A stretch of 64,000 bases of DNA, taken from positions 98,210 to 162,209 of the forward strand of contig JAHHHY010000014.1 in NCBI GenBank assembly GCA_019359125.1. Reading direction: 5' to 3'. How positions within the stretch are numbered: position 1 is the first letter of the stretch; each line of letters opens with the position of its first letter. Shown here one piece after another: positions 8,223 through 17,699 of this stretch. Both the position numbers and the translations under genes were made by a program. The notes beneath the pieces were generated by a model that ran no database searches, was not told the origin of the DNA, and worked only from the letters and a program-made list of their open reading frames with translations. The DNA comes from Pleurocapsa minor GSE-CHR-MK 17-07R (GTDB lineage Bacteria > Chloroflexota > Anaerolineae > Aggregatilineales > Phototrophicaceae).

Positions 8223-9587
8223 CTATACAGCCCCAGTCTGCACATTTGCCAGCTCATGATCCATGTTGATGTCATTGGCGCGCATCATTTCCGAAAGCTT
8301 GAACCACATCACGATCGCTTCCAGGCAAGCCGCCGTCACCCAACCAATAGCAAGCCCGGTCAAACCGCCCGTTATCAATCCGAACGCGCTTAACCCAATC
8401 TCACAGATGCCGCTCAGGAGCAAAATGGCAATGGCGCTGTCCACGCGATTATAAACGCGCAGAAAAGCAATGTAATGATATTTCACGATCAGTGGAAACA
8501 CCCCTAAGCTCAGGATGCGCAGACACCAATCTGCCTGTTCCGCATAATGGGCGCCGAATAAGCCCAGTAACACATTTGCCATGATAAACAGGATCGCTGC
8601 CATCGGCAGGGTAATCGCCAGCGACAGGCGCAGGGTCATGCGCGTCCTGGCAATCAGCGCCGCTGGTTCTTTGGAACCGACCGCATACAGCACTGTCGTC
8701 AAATGACCGGGGATGACGAATAGAAAACTGGCGATCATCCAGGCGGCGTAAAAACTGGCATTCGCCGATGCGGACAACAGCGTCGTGACCGCAATCGGAA
8801 GGAGCAGGTTCGGCGCTTGCAGGATCAGATTGGTTGTATGATGCGCGAGCGCGGTACGACCAATACGCCGGATGAGCCCAAACTGTGGACGGTAGACGAT
8901 GCGAATGCGTCGCCACAACATGTACGCGGCAAGAATCACCAGCGACAGGATATTGCCAAACATCCATGCCGCGTAAATCGACAACCCGGTGGTTTGCGAC
9001 AGGTGATAGGCGATCACATAGAGCAGGATGAGTTTCGCGGCAGCGAAGATAATGTTACGCCAAAGCTGCAAACCGCCGCGCAGTAAACCGACAAAGGCCT
9101 GATCGAGGATGAAGGTCACTGCTGTGAAAGCCACCCCAACCGCAAACACGACGATGCTGCCCAAATCTTGGGACACCAGTGCGAGTTCCGGCGACAGCGT
9201 GGGAACGGCGAGGGCGAACAAAATCCCCAATGCTGACGAAGCACCGCCCACAATGAGCGCGGACATGACGATGATCGAGCCTGCATGATTGGGCTGGCGC
9301 GATACTTCACCGATCAGGACCGTGCCTAAACCGAGCATTCCCATCGCACCCAACAACATCATGGCAGAGATGGCTGCCGATGCAAATCCAACTGCCTCCG
9401 GCGGATACAGACGCGCCGCCAGCCACCAATAGGCGAAACCGAGTACCGATGTAACCGCCGTTGTCGCTACCAGCGAACTGGCGTTCAGGAAGAGCGTCCT
9501 GTTCAACTGGATGTGCTGTTTCACCTGAAACGGTAAACGGGCGACGTGCAGTAGCAAGGGCGAAGACAGTATTTTGGACAAGGACAT
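8223..9587 (-). CDS. Polysaccharide flippase, MATE/MVF (Wzx-like) superfamily
   Basis: Integral membrane protein of 454 residues with about 12-14 hydrophobic segments. The N-terminal pattern TLFLNASSLVATTAVTSVLG, then ARLYPPEAVG, is characteristic of polysaccharide-biosynthesis flippases that move lipid-linked sugar repeats across the membrane. Its ATG follows the stop of the upstream GT4 gene with no gap (TAA-ATG) and has an AGGAG ribosome site inside that gene's end. It is the last gene of the glycosyltransferase run, consistent with export of the glycan the other genes build. Confidence 0.88.
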   Translation of the reverse strand: MSLSKILSSPLLLHVARLPFQVKQHIQLNRTLFLNASSLVATTAVTSVLGFAYWWLAARLYPPEAVGFASAAISAMMLLGAMGMLGLGTVLIGEVSRQPNHAGSIIVMSALIVGGASSALGILFALAVPTLSPELALVSQDLGSIVVFAVGVAFTAVTFILDQAFVGLLRGGLQLWRNIIFAAAKLILLYVIAYHLSQTTGLSIYAAWMFGNILSLVILAAYMLWRRIRIVYRPQFGLIRRIGRTALAHHTTNLILQAPNLLLPIAVTTLLSASANASFYAAWMIASFLFVIPGHLTTVLYAVGSKEPAALIARTRMTLRLSLAITLPMAAILFIMANVLLGLFGAHYAEQADWCLRILSLGVFPLIVKYHYIAFLRVYNRVDSAIAILLLSGICEIGLSAFGLITGGLTGLAIGWVTAACLEAIVMWFKLSEMMRANDINMDHELANVQTGAV

Positions 9588-10832
9588 TTACTCCTGTTGG
9601 GCGTCCGGCGACAGCAGCGTTTCATACACGCGTTCGTAGCGTGGGATGACCGCGCTGGCAAAATACTCGGCAACCTTCACCTTGCCCGCCCGCCCCATTT
9701 GTTGGCACATGAGCGGATTTTCGATCAGGCGCTGCATGGCAGCTTTCAACCCATCAATGTCGTCAGGCGGGACGAGCAGCCCGGTTTCGTCATGGATGAC
9801 AATATCCATCAGACCGCCGACATTGGAGGCAATGACGGCACGCTCACAAATCATCGCTTCGAGGGCGACAGTACCGAATGGCTCTGACCAGGTGGATGGC
9901 ACTAACCCGAACAAACTCCGTCGCCATGCCGCCATAACCTGATCATGTGGCACATCGATTAAAATCGTCACATTATCCGGTTTGTTGTCCAGGTTGACCG
10001 GATACTCAGATGTTTTATAGCCGATAATGACCAGCGGCGGCGGATTATGCAGCTGCCGATACGCCTCAAACAGGACATCGACCCCCTTATATCGCCCAAA
10101 CGCGCCGACGAAGAGCAAAAATGGCTCCGTCGGCAGTTGATCGATGAACGCCTGTGAAACATCGTGTGTCGAATCGATAACATCGGAGACAAACGGCGTC
10201 AGCACCTGATAAGGGAGCTGGCTGCCGCTTACCCTGTTGTACACAGCGACGGCATTGCTGACAGGCAGGAACATATCGACCTGCTGCCGTTCAGGAATGC
10301 CCATCAGCCAGTTCATCATCACGGTGGGTACGCCTTTGGCGACACCATAATGATCGCTCCCACAGCGAAGACACTTGACCAGGCCGGGCCCGCTGCACGC
10401 GCCGTCAAAGTAAATCAGTTTCTTCTTGGAACAGACCAGGCTGTAATCATGCAGGCTCAGGACCAATCGGGCTTTGCTCCATCGTTTGAGTGGCAAAAAC
10501 GAGTGAACGATCCAGTTGTGCGCGTGGACAATGTCGGGCTTTTCCTGCGCGATCACCCGGCGCATTTCGCCCATCAATTCCGGGTCGGGGAAGGGGGGCG
10601 TATGCCGACGCGATTGATCGCTGAACAGCGCGCTCAGGCGCTGCATCGTCCCTTTGATTCGGTGGATGCGCACGCCCTGATCAATCTCGAATGGCGCGAG
10701 ATCGCCGTCGCCAAGCGTAACCACCGAAATGGTATGCCCGCGCGCAGCCAGTTGTGCGCTAAGATCGCGTACAAATCGTTCTTCTCCGCCGATGAAAGGC
10801 GGATAGAACTGCGTCAGCATCATGATGCGCAT
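9588..10832 (-). CDS. Glycosyltransferase family 4
   Basis: GT-B fold retaining glycosyltransferase, 414 residues. N-terminal acceptor domain begins MRIMMLTQFYPPFIGGEERF. The donor-binding C-terminal domain shows FVGAFGRYKGVDVLFEAY, then PSTWSEPFGTVALEAM with the EX7E-type motif and GLLVPPDD. A Cys-rich stretch at about residues 145-160 (CSGPGLVKCLRCG) is also found in some GT4 proteins and may bind metal. It overlaps the upstream GT4 gene by 13 bp. The likely role is adding a sugar to the lipid-linked repeat unit; donor unknown. Confidence 0.9.
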   Translation of the reverse strand: MRIMMLTQFYPPFIGGEERFVRDLSAQLAARGHTISVVTLGDGDLAPFEIDQGVRIHRIKGTMQRLSALFSDQSRRHTPPFPDPELMGEMRRVIAQEKPDIVHAHNWIVHSFLPLKRWSKARLVLSLHDYSLVCSKKKLIYFDGACSGPGLVKCLRCGSDHYGVAKGVPTVMMNWLMGIPERQQVDMFLPVSNAVAVYNRVSGSQLPYQVLTPFVSDVIDSTHDVSQAFIDQLPTEPFLLFVGAFGRYKGVDVLFEAYRQLHNPPPLVIIGYKTSEYPVNLDNKPDNVTILIDVPHDQVMAAWRRSLFGLVPSTWSEPFGTVALEAMICERAVIASNVGGLMDIVIHDETGLLVPPDDIDGLKAAMQRLIENPLMCQQMGRAGKVKVAEYFASAVIPRYERVYETLLSPDAQQE

Positions 10833-11998
10833 TGGTGTTCCTCGATTACGGTTTCATATAATGAAAGCAGCAGTGCAGCGCATTCATCCCACGTCGGAAG
10901 TTCGATATCGTTTCGCACCAGCGGCGACCGCAGTTGCTCCAGCACCGCCTGTGCAACCTGTGTGGCTGTACTCTCCAGGGGAATAGCACGCACGAAACCG
11001 CGTTCGGCAAGTTCGCTCAGGCCAGAGGTATCGGCAACGAGGACGGGGCGCTTCATCGAAAGTGCCTCCATGACCGAAATCGGATGCGCTTCATACTCGC
11101 TCAGCAGCACCACCAACGCTGCATCCAGCAACACGGATGCCATGCCCTGGCGATTGCCGGGTGGGATCGCGCCAATTTCCACGCGCTCACCAATGCCCAA
11201 TTCTTTTACCAGGGCCTTTAATTCTGGCTCATAAGGCCCGGTACCGAGAATGCGCAGGCGCGCATCGGGTCGCTGCGCCAGAATTTCGGGGAAGGCGGCG
11301 ATGATACGCTGATGGCCCTTGTACTTCTCTAGGCGCCCCACCGACAGGATCAGCGTTTCGTCATTATTTCGAGGTTGTGCAGCGACTTTCGGCAGATGCG
11401 AACCGTTGGGAATGACGACAAACTGTTCCGACGGTAAATTGAGCCGGGTCTGGAATAGTTTCGCCTCGAAGCGAGACACCCCTACGAGTCTGGTTGCGCC
11501 GGCTAACAATGGGCGCATCAGCTTCGCCTGGACTGAACGGATCGAATGCCGCCAGCCGGAAGAGTGTCCCCCGCTGTGAAAGGTGAGAATGTAGGGCACG
11601 TGAGAGCGCTGTGCTGCCCACATCGCAAGCGGGGGGACAAACGTGTGAAAACCCTGACAATGAATGATGTCCCAGGTGCCCTGGGCGATGCGCCTGGCAA
11701 TCCCGGGCGCGACGTAGAAGTCTCGATTGGCGGGATAAGCAGGAACGCGCATGATGTGTACGCCTTCGACGGTTTCCTCGGTCGGCAGCGTCTGACCGGG
11801 ATCGGTCGTCAAAACAGTGGTATGCACGCCCTGCGCGGCCAAACGACGTGCCACTTCATAGGTGTGCGTCTCCACCCCGCCCATCAATGGAAAGTAGCGC
11901 GGTGTCACCATCAGCACGCGCATCGCCTTCGACGATTCTCGTCCCGGGCGCGGGCCCTGCACTGCCTCGTCGTGCGGTGCATCGATTGTAGTCTCCAT
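10820..11998 (-). CDS. Glycosyltransferase family 4
   Basis: GT-B glycosyltransferase, 392 residues from the ATG at 11998. A GAGGAA ribosome site lies 8 nt upstream; a GTG one codon earlier is less well spaced. After a polar leader of about 25 residues, the N-terminal domain begins MRVLMVTPRYFPLMGGVETH, a classic GT4 start. The donor domain has SVGRLEKYKGHQRIIAAFPE, LLSEYEAHPISVMEALSMKR and VADTSGLSE. It begins 9 bp after the GT2 gene and overlaps the next GT4 by 13 bp. Cytoplasmic-face enzyme for glycan assembly, donor unknown. Confidence 0.9.
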   Translation of the reverse strand: METTIDAPHDEAVQGPRPGRESSKAMRVLMVTPRYFPLMGGVETHTYEVARRLAAQGVHTTVLTTDPGQTLPTEETVEGVHIMRVPAYPANRDFYVAPGIARRIAQGTWDIIHCQGFHTFVPPLAMWAAQRSHVPYILTFHSGGHSSGWRHSIRSVQAKLMRPLLAGATRLVGVSRFEAKLFQTRLNLPSEQFVVIPNGSHLPKVAAQPRNNDETLILSVGRLEKYKGHQRIIAAFPEILAQRPDARLRILGTGPYEPELKALVKELGIGERVEIGAIPPGNRQGMASVLLDAALVVLLSEYEAHPISVMEALSMKRPVLVADTSGLSELAERGFVRAIPLESTATQVAQAVLEQLRSPLVRNDIELPTWDECAALLLSLYETVIEEHQCAS

Positions 11999-12007
11999 CA
12001 CGTTTCC

Positions 12008-13096
12008 TCAGACCCCTTCGCGTTCTTCTTGATGTAATTCTGGCGTACTGATCAGCGGGGCGTTTCGACGGCGGTCAATCATCTGCCGGGCGCGCGTTTT
12101 CAGATAACCGACGCCCGTCAGGCCGAGGCCCATCACGACTGCCGCGGACTGTGCCAATCCGTGAAGATCGAAGCGTACAAACGTGCGCGCGATGCCGCGC
12201 AGGAAAGCACGCGGCAGCGTTTTGATGACGTAGGTTTTCTCCGACGACAAGCTGCTTTTCGCGCCAACAAACTGCCCGATCAGGGCTTTTGAAATGCCTT
12301 CGGCATAGCAGCGTGACCGGAAATAGCGCCACGTCCCGCGCGTTTGCGGGACGTTGTGATATACGCGCGCAGCAGGTTCAAAGATGAACCACTGATCTGG
12401 AAAGCGCTGAAGGGCGCGGATACAGTATTCCGTCTCTTCACAGCCAACCGGCAGCGTGCCAATCCGGCCAATACCTGACCGGAACCCGCCGTTGGCCGTG
12501 CAGATGTTTCGCCGCATGGACATATTGCAGCCGATCATATTGCGCACGGTGGCGCGGGTTTCGGGCATTCCGCGATAAGTGCAACCGACCACCCAGTCAA
12601 ATTCTTCGGGAAACCATTTCGGTCGCCCGCCCAGCCATACGGGGTGGATGGCTCCACCCACCCCCATGACCCTGGCATCCGCGTAATGTACTGCGAGCTG
12701 AGCCAGCCAATCAGAAGCGGCGGCGGCATCTTCATCGATAAAAGCAATGATTTCGGCTTGAGCCGCCGCCAGCCCGGTATTACGCGCCCCAGACAAACCC
12801 TGTGCTTCGGCATTCTCGATAACACGAACAGCAATCTGGTCGCCTGATAAAGACTCGTGCGCATAATGCGCCAATGTCCGATAGTACAATGCTGCATTAT
12901 GGTCGATGACCAGAATAATCTCGTGTGGCACGACTGTTTGCGCCTTAAGCGACGCGACAGCAGCAATCATGTCATTCCAGCGCAGGTCGGTATATGCGCA
13001 CATCACAACCGAGAATGTCAACGCAATGAACACATTGGCATCCGCTGCCATGCTCACTGTCGCGCTCGTGAAGTCAGTCAACTGGGCAGCCATCAT
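12008..13096 (-). CDS. Glycosyltransferase family 2
   Basis: GT-A fold transferase, 362 residues from the ATG at 13096, which overlaps the upstream stop codon (TGATG) and gives translational coupling. A longer reading from 13144 would overlap the neighbour by 49 bp. The GT2 core starts at FSVVMCAYTDLRWNDM. The nucleotide-sugar site is QGLSGARNTGLAAAQ followed by AFIDEDAAA, where EDA replaces the usual DDD/DxD. A hydrophobic helix lies near the C-terminus (AAVVMGLGLTGVG), so it is membrane-associated. Role in the same polysaccharide; sugar unknown. Confidence 0.88.
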   Translation of the reverse strand: MMAAQLTDFTSATVSMAADANVFIALTFSVVMCAYTDLRWNDMIAAVASLKAQTVVPHEIILVIDHNAALYYRTLAHYAHESLSGDQIAVRVIENAEAQGLSGARNTGLAAAQAEIIAFIDEDAAAASDWLAQLAVHYADARVMGVGGAIHPVWLGGRPKWFPEEFDWVVGCTYRGMPETRATVRNMIGCNMSMRRNICTANGGFRSGIGRIGTLPVGCEETEYCIRALQRFPDQWFIFEPAARVYHNVPQTRGTWRYFRSRCYAEGISKALIGQFVGAKSSLSSEKTYVIKTLPRAFLRGIARTFVRFDLHGLAQSAAVVMGLGLTGVGYLKTRARQMIDRRRNAPLISTPELHQEEREGV

Positions 13097-14133
13097 CAGT
13101 GAATTTCCGGGTTGTTTCCGGTTTCGCTGTCGAGGAAACGCCACATTTTATCGCCCGACTGCCGATAAATTTCCTGCTGACGGCGCACCCCTGGATGTGC
13201 GGATTCCTGATTCAGCAGGTCTAAACTTGCTGCCTTAATCGAATTAACGGCATTGATGTAGACCAGTTCCGGTAGCTGGGGACGCTGATGGTCCAGATTG
13301 GTGGCTTCTTCAATCAACAAACGCATCGCGGGCGTAAATTCATCCTTCGTCCACCCGATGCGCTCTTTTTTGGAGGAGGTATTATTGATGAACTTTTCCT
13401 GCAGGATGACGTTCAGGACGCGGAATCCGTCTTTGATGGCATTGAGATTGCTGGTGCCATAAATGCGTTCGCTTTCAAAACTGGGGACTTCCACCACGCG
13501 AATCCCCGCCATAAGCGCCCGGACATTCATCTCGGTTTCGATCTCGAATCCATCCGAAGTCAGGTTCAAATCGGGCAGCACGCTCCGCCGAAATGCGCAG
13601 TAGCCATAGCAAAGATCGGTGTACATCCCGCCGAATAAGGCACGTACCATCAGGGTCAACCCCAGATTGCCCAGATACCGATGCGGTTCCATATCGACCG
13701 TGCCGCCTCCATGCATGAAGCGCGATCCTTTGGCATAATCCGCGCCCGCGATCAGCGCGCCGATATAAGCGGGGATTTCTTCTGGTGCCATCGAGCCATC
13801 GGCATCCAGCATGACGATAATGTCGCCTTCTGCCGCGTCGAATCCAGCGCGAAGAGCATTACCTTTCCCTCGTCCGGTTTGCCCGACCACGCGGACCTTC
13901 GGATAAAGACGGCGAGCGACTTCAACCGTGCCATCGGTTGAATCGGCATCCACTAGAATCAATTCCGTGACAATCGACGGGATACGAGGCAGAACATAGG
14001 GCAGATTCTTGGCCTCGTTCTTCGTCGGGATGACCAGGCTGACCGTCAGATTTTTATTCTCAGTTGCCGAAGTCGCCGCCATTTGCAACATGGCAGCCCG
14101 GATTTCTTGTGAGCGCAGTTTAGTCAGTGTCAT
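13096..14133 (-). CDS. Glycosyltransferase family 2, dolichyl-phosphate-mannose-synthase-like
   Basis: GT2 enzyme of 345 residues. Core motifs are SLVIPTKNEAKNLPYVLPRI, ILVDADSTDGTVEVAR, GKGNALRAGFDAAEGDIIVM followed by LDADGSM (the DxD metal site), and DGFEIETEMNVRALMAG. These match the DPM1/UDP-glucose group that moves sugar onto a polyprenyl phosphate or builds a repeat unit. There is no large C-terminal membrane domain. Ribosome site AAAGGAG precedes the ATG by 7 nt. It opens the tightly packed GT2-GT2-GT4-GT4-flippase run, with a 278-bp gap upstream that should hold the promoter. Confidence 0.88.
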   Translation of the reverse strand: MTLTKLRSQEIRAAMLQMAATSATENKNLTVSLVIPTKNEAKNLPYVLPRIPSIVTELILVDADSTDGTVEVARRLYPKVRVVGQTGRGKGNALRAGFDAAEGDIIVMLDADGSMAPEEIPAYIGALIAGADYAKGSRFMHGGGTVDMEPHRYLGNLGLTLMVRALFGGMYTDLCYGYCAFRRSVLPDLNLTSDGFEIETEMNVRALMAGIRVVEVPSFESERIYGTSNLNAIKDGFRVLNVILQEKFINNTSSKKERIGWTKDEFTPAMRLLIEEATNLDHQRPQLPELVYINAVNSIKAASLDLLNQESAHPGVRRQQEIYRQSGDKMWRFLDSETGNNPEIH

Positions 14134-14411
14134 TTCGTAACTCCTTTAAACTTCTCTAAACCTATCGGGTATCGAACTGTTAATGTAGTGGAGAAACGTA
14201 AATGCTACATCCGGAAAAAAGCAGGTTTTTTCTATCTATTCACAGCACTTGAAGATGTTTCACGGGATGAACTGCTGAGACAAATGTGTAACTGCTGGAG
14301 CAGCAGGCCGTTGTCTAAGCCACGGCGATCCTGCCAGACGACCAGATTGTGTTGAGGGCGAAATCTGCAGAATCAGGCGCTGGTCGCATCTGACTGATTT
14401 CTGCCAAGGCC
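14134..14411. other. Intergenic region upstream of the GT2-flippase run
   Basis: 278 bp without a convincing gene. It contains a weak AAAAAA-GCAGG-TTTTTT stem at about 14215-14232, which could terminate the acetyltransferase transcript. The minus-strand promoter of the GT2 gene is presumably here, but I see no -35/-10 pair worth calling. Confidence 0.4.
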
Positions 14412-15140
14412 TTACGTTGTTTGCCCTGATTTCAGAAGTTGCAGGCTTTCAATTCGATTTGTATCTGCCTCCATGTTCTCGTAAGAGACAAAATCGAAGC
14501 TGCCTTTGAAAGAGACGACGGTGGCGGGAATACCCACTGCGGTTGCACGATCAGGCACTGACTTGGTAACGACCGCATTCGCACCTATAGAAACATCATC
14601 GCCAATCGTAATGGACCCAAAAATCTTTGCTCCAGGTGCGATATAAACCCGATTGCCGATTATCGGCATTCCACGCTTGCCCTGCCGCCCGGCAACCCCA
14701 ATCGTCACTTCATGCGAGAGATTGCAGTTGTCACCTATGACAACATCGCCCCCAATGTAAACACTCCCGCCATGCCCGACATACAACCCCTTGCCAATTA
14801 CCGCCTGCGGCTGAATCGTGATCCCGTTCAACATCTCGTTGGCCCGTTTCAAGAGGATGTAGAACGGTTGCAGCCCGGCAGCCACCAGCCGAAAACGTCC
14901 CTGGTATGTCCATAACCAATGCCCCACACGATAAAGGATGCCAGGCAAGACACCCGGACAAATGATGAACATCGAAAAGTAAGATTGCTTGTCGGTCACG
15001 CGATAACGCGCCAAATCCGACTGGATGAGTTTCCAAAGCGATAGACGGGAATCGGTTTCAGGCTGCACGTCGGGTTCTTGAAGCTGATCTGCGGCTCCAT
15101 CAGGAGCATAGAAATGCGCTTGTTTATCCACTTGAACCAC
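14412..15140 (-). CDS. Hexapeptide-repeat O-acetyltransferase, CysE-like
   Basis: Left-handed beta-helix acyltransferase, 242 residues. The C-terminal half has the hexapeptide repeats (VIGKGLYVGHGGSVYIGGDV, VIGDNCNLSHEVTIG) and the serine-acetyltransferase-like GNRVYIAPGAKIFGSITIGD. The N-terminal half has the CysE-type helical part with LYRVGHWLW. In a polysaccharide cluster such proteins usually acetylate a sugar rather than serine, which is inferred here. The start is a GTG. A second GTG three codons later (15131) sits at better distance from the AGGGGA ribosome site, so the true start may be there. Confidence 0.82.
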   Translation of the reverse strand: MVQVDKQAHFYAPDGAADQLQEPDVQPETDSRLSLWKLIQSDLARYRVTDKQSYFSMFIICPGVLPGILYRVGHWLWTYQGRFRLVAAGLQPFYILLKRANEMLNGITIQPQAVIGKGLYVGHGGSVYIGGDVVIGDNCNLSHEVTIGVAGRQGKRGMPIIGNRVYIAPGAKIFGSITIGDDVSIGANAVVTKSVPDRATAVGIPATVVSFKGSFDFVSYENMEADTNRIESLQLLKSGQTT

Positions 15141-15284
15141 TCCCCTGCGTTATCGATTTGGTATTGTGTGCTCTACGCTAAAAACTACCGAAGTCCGATG
15201 TTAAAGCTATGCCGCCCTGTCGTTACTGCTGGAACACTGCCTTCCCGCTCAGAGCGCGTGGAAGGGGGGTAGGGGAGGTGCCGA

Positions 15285-17153
15285 TCAATGATTGTCCTGC
15301 CAGATGCGTTCACCCAGCACACTTAAATTGGTGGGATCGACGCAGCTGTCGATTTCCCAGCCACCGCCCCTTGATGTGCCGGTTGTCAGGTCGTTGTAAT
15401 CGCTTCCATCCCAATGCCAGACGATTCGTCCAATCCCGCGTGGCACCGTTGTATTGAACATGGAGTCGGTTGCGGCAACCGTATCGACATTGGTGCGCAC
15501 GGCATATTCACCGACGATCATGGCGAAATTTTGCGCCAGCACCTGGTCGAAGTAATGCGCCATTTTGGCATCGCCTCCGTTCCATCGTTCATAGGGATGG
15601 ATGCTGAACACGATGTTTTCGTAGGTGCGCCCATTGAATGTCAGAATATCCTGACCCAGCCGCAAAATGGCGCTTTCGGTGACGAAACTGCTGTCACGAT
15701 TGCCTGCGTCCTGCCCGCCAAATGCACCTTCCACGAGGATGATGTTGTCGGCGCCTGCCACATCACGGACGGCGCGTATGACTTCCCGGTGCATCCACAG
15801 CCAATTGTTCGTGTCGATATCATCCTGACCTCCCGGTTCATTGGCAATATCGAACCAAACATAGGGATTGTCGCGGTGTCGCACCGCCAAATCGGTGAAC
15901 CAGGCGATCAGGGCGAGCCGATCATTGCCCTGATAGTACGTGCCGATGCGATCATGCGCTTCGAGGACGACCACGACACCCCGTTCTGTAAATGCGCGAA
16001 TGATGGCATCCAGATCATTGTTGGCGCTGAACTGGGGATACCCAATTTGCCCTGTAAACAGCAGCGAATTCACGCGCACCAGGTTGAACTGCCAGCAGTC
16101 GATGATGAGGGTAGCATCGGGGACAGTCGGTCGTGACCATACCCAGTTATACCCGTTCACATTTGTGCCCCTGGCGACAAAGACGTTTCCATTTGGATCA
16201 TAGATCGTTGAATCGTCCACCCGAAAACGACCTTGAGGAGTCGTCGTAATTGTTGGTTCGCGTGTGGGCGACATAGGTGATGGCAATGTCTGAACAATGA
16301 TGTCAGACTGTTCGGTGGCAGGTGTAATCCCTATTGAAACTATAGTCGATGTAAGCCTGGGTTGAACGGGTACAGCGGACGGTTGATCTGTAGGTCGAGT
16401 GGGTATAGCCGAGACAATAACCAACTGACCAAAGACGCTGGGATTGGAGTAAGACTGGTCAGCGGTATCTATGGCCGACCAACTGAGCTTGATGTCTCGA
16501 TCCAACTGTGTTGCCCCGTTGAGCTGCACCTGAAAGCCGACAGTCGTGCCGACTTGCGCGGGGATGTTCCAGACTGACGTGACCAACGGGACGGCGGCTT
16601 CAATCGCATACCCATTCTCTGTCCGCACGACAATGGCCTGAATACCTACCGATTCCCAATCGGTGCCACCAAAAATTGTCTCGTAAACCGATTGCCCGAT
16701 ATTCACTGCCGGGATCGTCAACTGGACTACGCCCGGCACATACGTCGTCTGCGCAAGGTTTCCAGTGGCATTGATATAGATTTCGACGGAATCTTCGTTC
16801 CAGTACTGGACACCATGTTGTCCCGCAACGATGTTGTTATCGTTGACCTGGACCGAAAAATAGAGATTCCGGGCATCTGCCATACTGGCAAAACGGAGTG
16901 AAGCCGCCTGCTGATTCGGAGCTGGCATGGGACCGTCGTTCACGTCCGCGTAGGGAACGTTCTGCCATTCGGAAAAATCGCCGTCTATCACTGCGGTCAG
17001 CGGAAACGCGGCGAAATAGATTTCGCCCGCCTGAGGTTCAGGTACAGAGATACCTTGTCCTCGTGTGCTGTTCTGGGGTATTGCAAGCAGCATGAGTGCT
17101 AACGTAAACGCAGTTCCGCCCGATACGGACAGAACTCGATGTGCAAATGTCAT
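15285..17153 (-). CDS. Exported CBM9-like/GH5 glycoside hydrolase
   Basis: Multidomain exported protein of 622 residues. Signal peptide to about residue 32. A CBM9/DOMON-type sugar-binding domain covers about 43-247 (VIDGDFSEWQNVPYADV, YWNEDSVEIYINATG), then a Thr/Pro-rich linker (248-310), then a GH5 (clan A) catalytic domain (311-620). The acid/base is Glu439 in DIANEPGG and the nucleophile is Glu549 in IVGEYAVR; HPYERW is also typical. It probably cleaves a beta-glucan or beta-mannan outside the cell, perhaps trimming the secreted polysaccharide. Part of its linker is repeated upstream as a remnant. Confidence 0.88.
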   Translation of the reverse strand: MTFAHRVLSVSGGTAFTLALMLLAIPQNSTRGQGISVPEPQAGEIYFAAFPLTAVIDGDFSEWQNVPYADVNDGPMPAPNQQAASLRFASMADARNLYFSVQVNDNNIVAGQHGVQYWNEDSVEIYINATGNLAQTTYVPGVVQLTIPAVNIGQSVYETIFGGTDWESVGIQAIVVRTENGYAIEAAVPLVTSVWNIPAQVGTTVGFQVQLNGATQLDRDIKLSWSAIDTADQSYSNPSVFGQLVIVSAIPTRPTDQPSAVPVQPRLTSTIVSIGITPATEQSDIIVQTLPSPMSPTREPTITTTPQGRFRVDDSTIYDPNGNVFVARGTNVNGYNWVWSRPTVPDATLIIDCWQFNLVRVNSLLFTGQIGYPQFSANNDLDAIIRAFTERGVVVVLEAHDRIGTYYQGNDRLALIAWFTDLAVRHRDNPYVWFDIANEPGGQDDIDTNNWLWMHREVIRAVRDVAGADNIILVEGAFGGQDAGNRDSSFVTESAILRLGQDILTFNGRTYENIVFSIHPYERWNGGDAKMAHYFDQVLAQNFAMIVGEYAVRTNVDTVAATDSMFNTTVPRGIGRIVWHWDGSDYNDLTTGTSRGGGWEIDSCVDPTNLSVLGERIWQDNH

Positions 17154-17181
17154 AGAACTCCTGAGTAAACTTTTCTTGCAG

Positions 17182-17441
17182 AACGACCTTGAGGAGTAGT
17201 CGTAGCCGTTGGTTCCAGCGTGGAGGCGTGAGTGATGGTAATGTCTGAGCTATGATGTCAGACTGCTCGGCAGCAGGTGTAATCCCTTTTGAAACTATAG
17301 TCGATTTGAGCACAGGGTGTACGGGTACAGCGGACGGTTGGTCCGTAGGTCGAGTGGCTGTAAGCGAGACAATCACCAGCTGACCCAAGAGGCTGGCCTG
17401 AAGGTGGACTGGTCAGTGGTATCTGTTGCCGACTAACTCAG
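17182..17441 (-). pseudogene. Remnant copy of the CBM9-GH5 gene linker region
   Basis: About 260 bp that match 16226-16487, inside the downstream GH5 gene, at roughly 80-85 percent by eye. Translated on the minus strand it keeps GQLVIVS, TRPTDQPSAVPV and EQSDIIAQTLPS, the end of the CBM9 domain and the linker, then loses frame. Neither flank continues the homology. It is a decayed piece of a second paralogue or of a partial tandem duplication. Confidence 0.75.
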
Positions 17442-17565
17442 GCAGAGAATTGTGATGATCTCATGCCTGATGTGCGCAAAAGCCCGCGTTTTCAGCATCA
17501 CTAGAACGTCTCGTTCGTCCTTGAAGGCATCATCACGTTCGAGAAGTTCACGCGGGTTGAGAAAC

Positions 17566-17602
17566 AAAAAGCGTGTCGAAGGATGAAACTTCGACACGCT
17601 TT
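17566..17602 (-). terminator. Rho-independent terminator of the DUF1616/GT-C operon
   Basis: A perfect 11-bp stem, GCGTGTCGAAG (17571-17581) with CTTCGACACGC (17589-17599), and a 7-nt loop, followed on the minus strand by TTTTTG. It lies about 100 bp downstream of the DUF1616 gene stop codon. Confidence 0.85.
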
Positions 17603-17699
17603 CCAGCTGCTGCAACAGGGTGAGGGCAATGGTGAGCTAACGCTGCTTTGGTACGCTGATGCTGCTATACCAAATAGAAATCATCATCAGCGCCCCTGG

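Noticed and set aside
17433..17615. 60-codon open frame on the minus strand
   Set aside because: It contains the perfect terminator stem at 17571-17599, has no family match and begins inside a non-coding gap.
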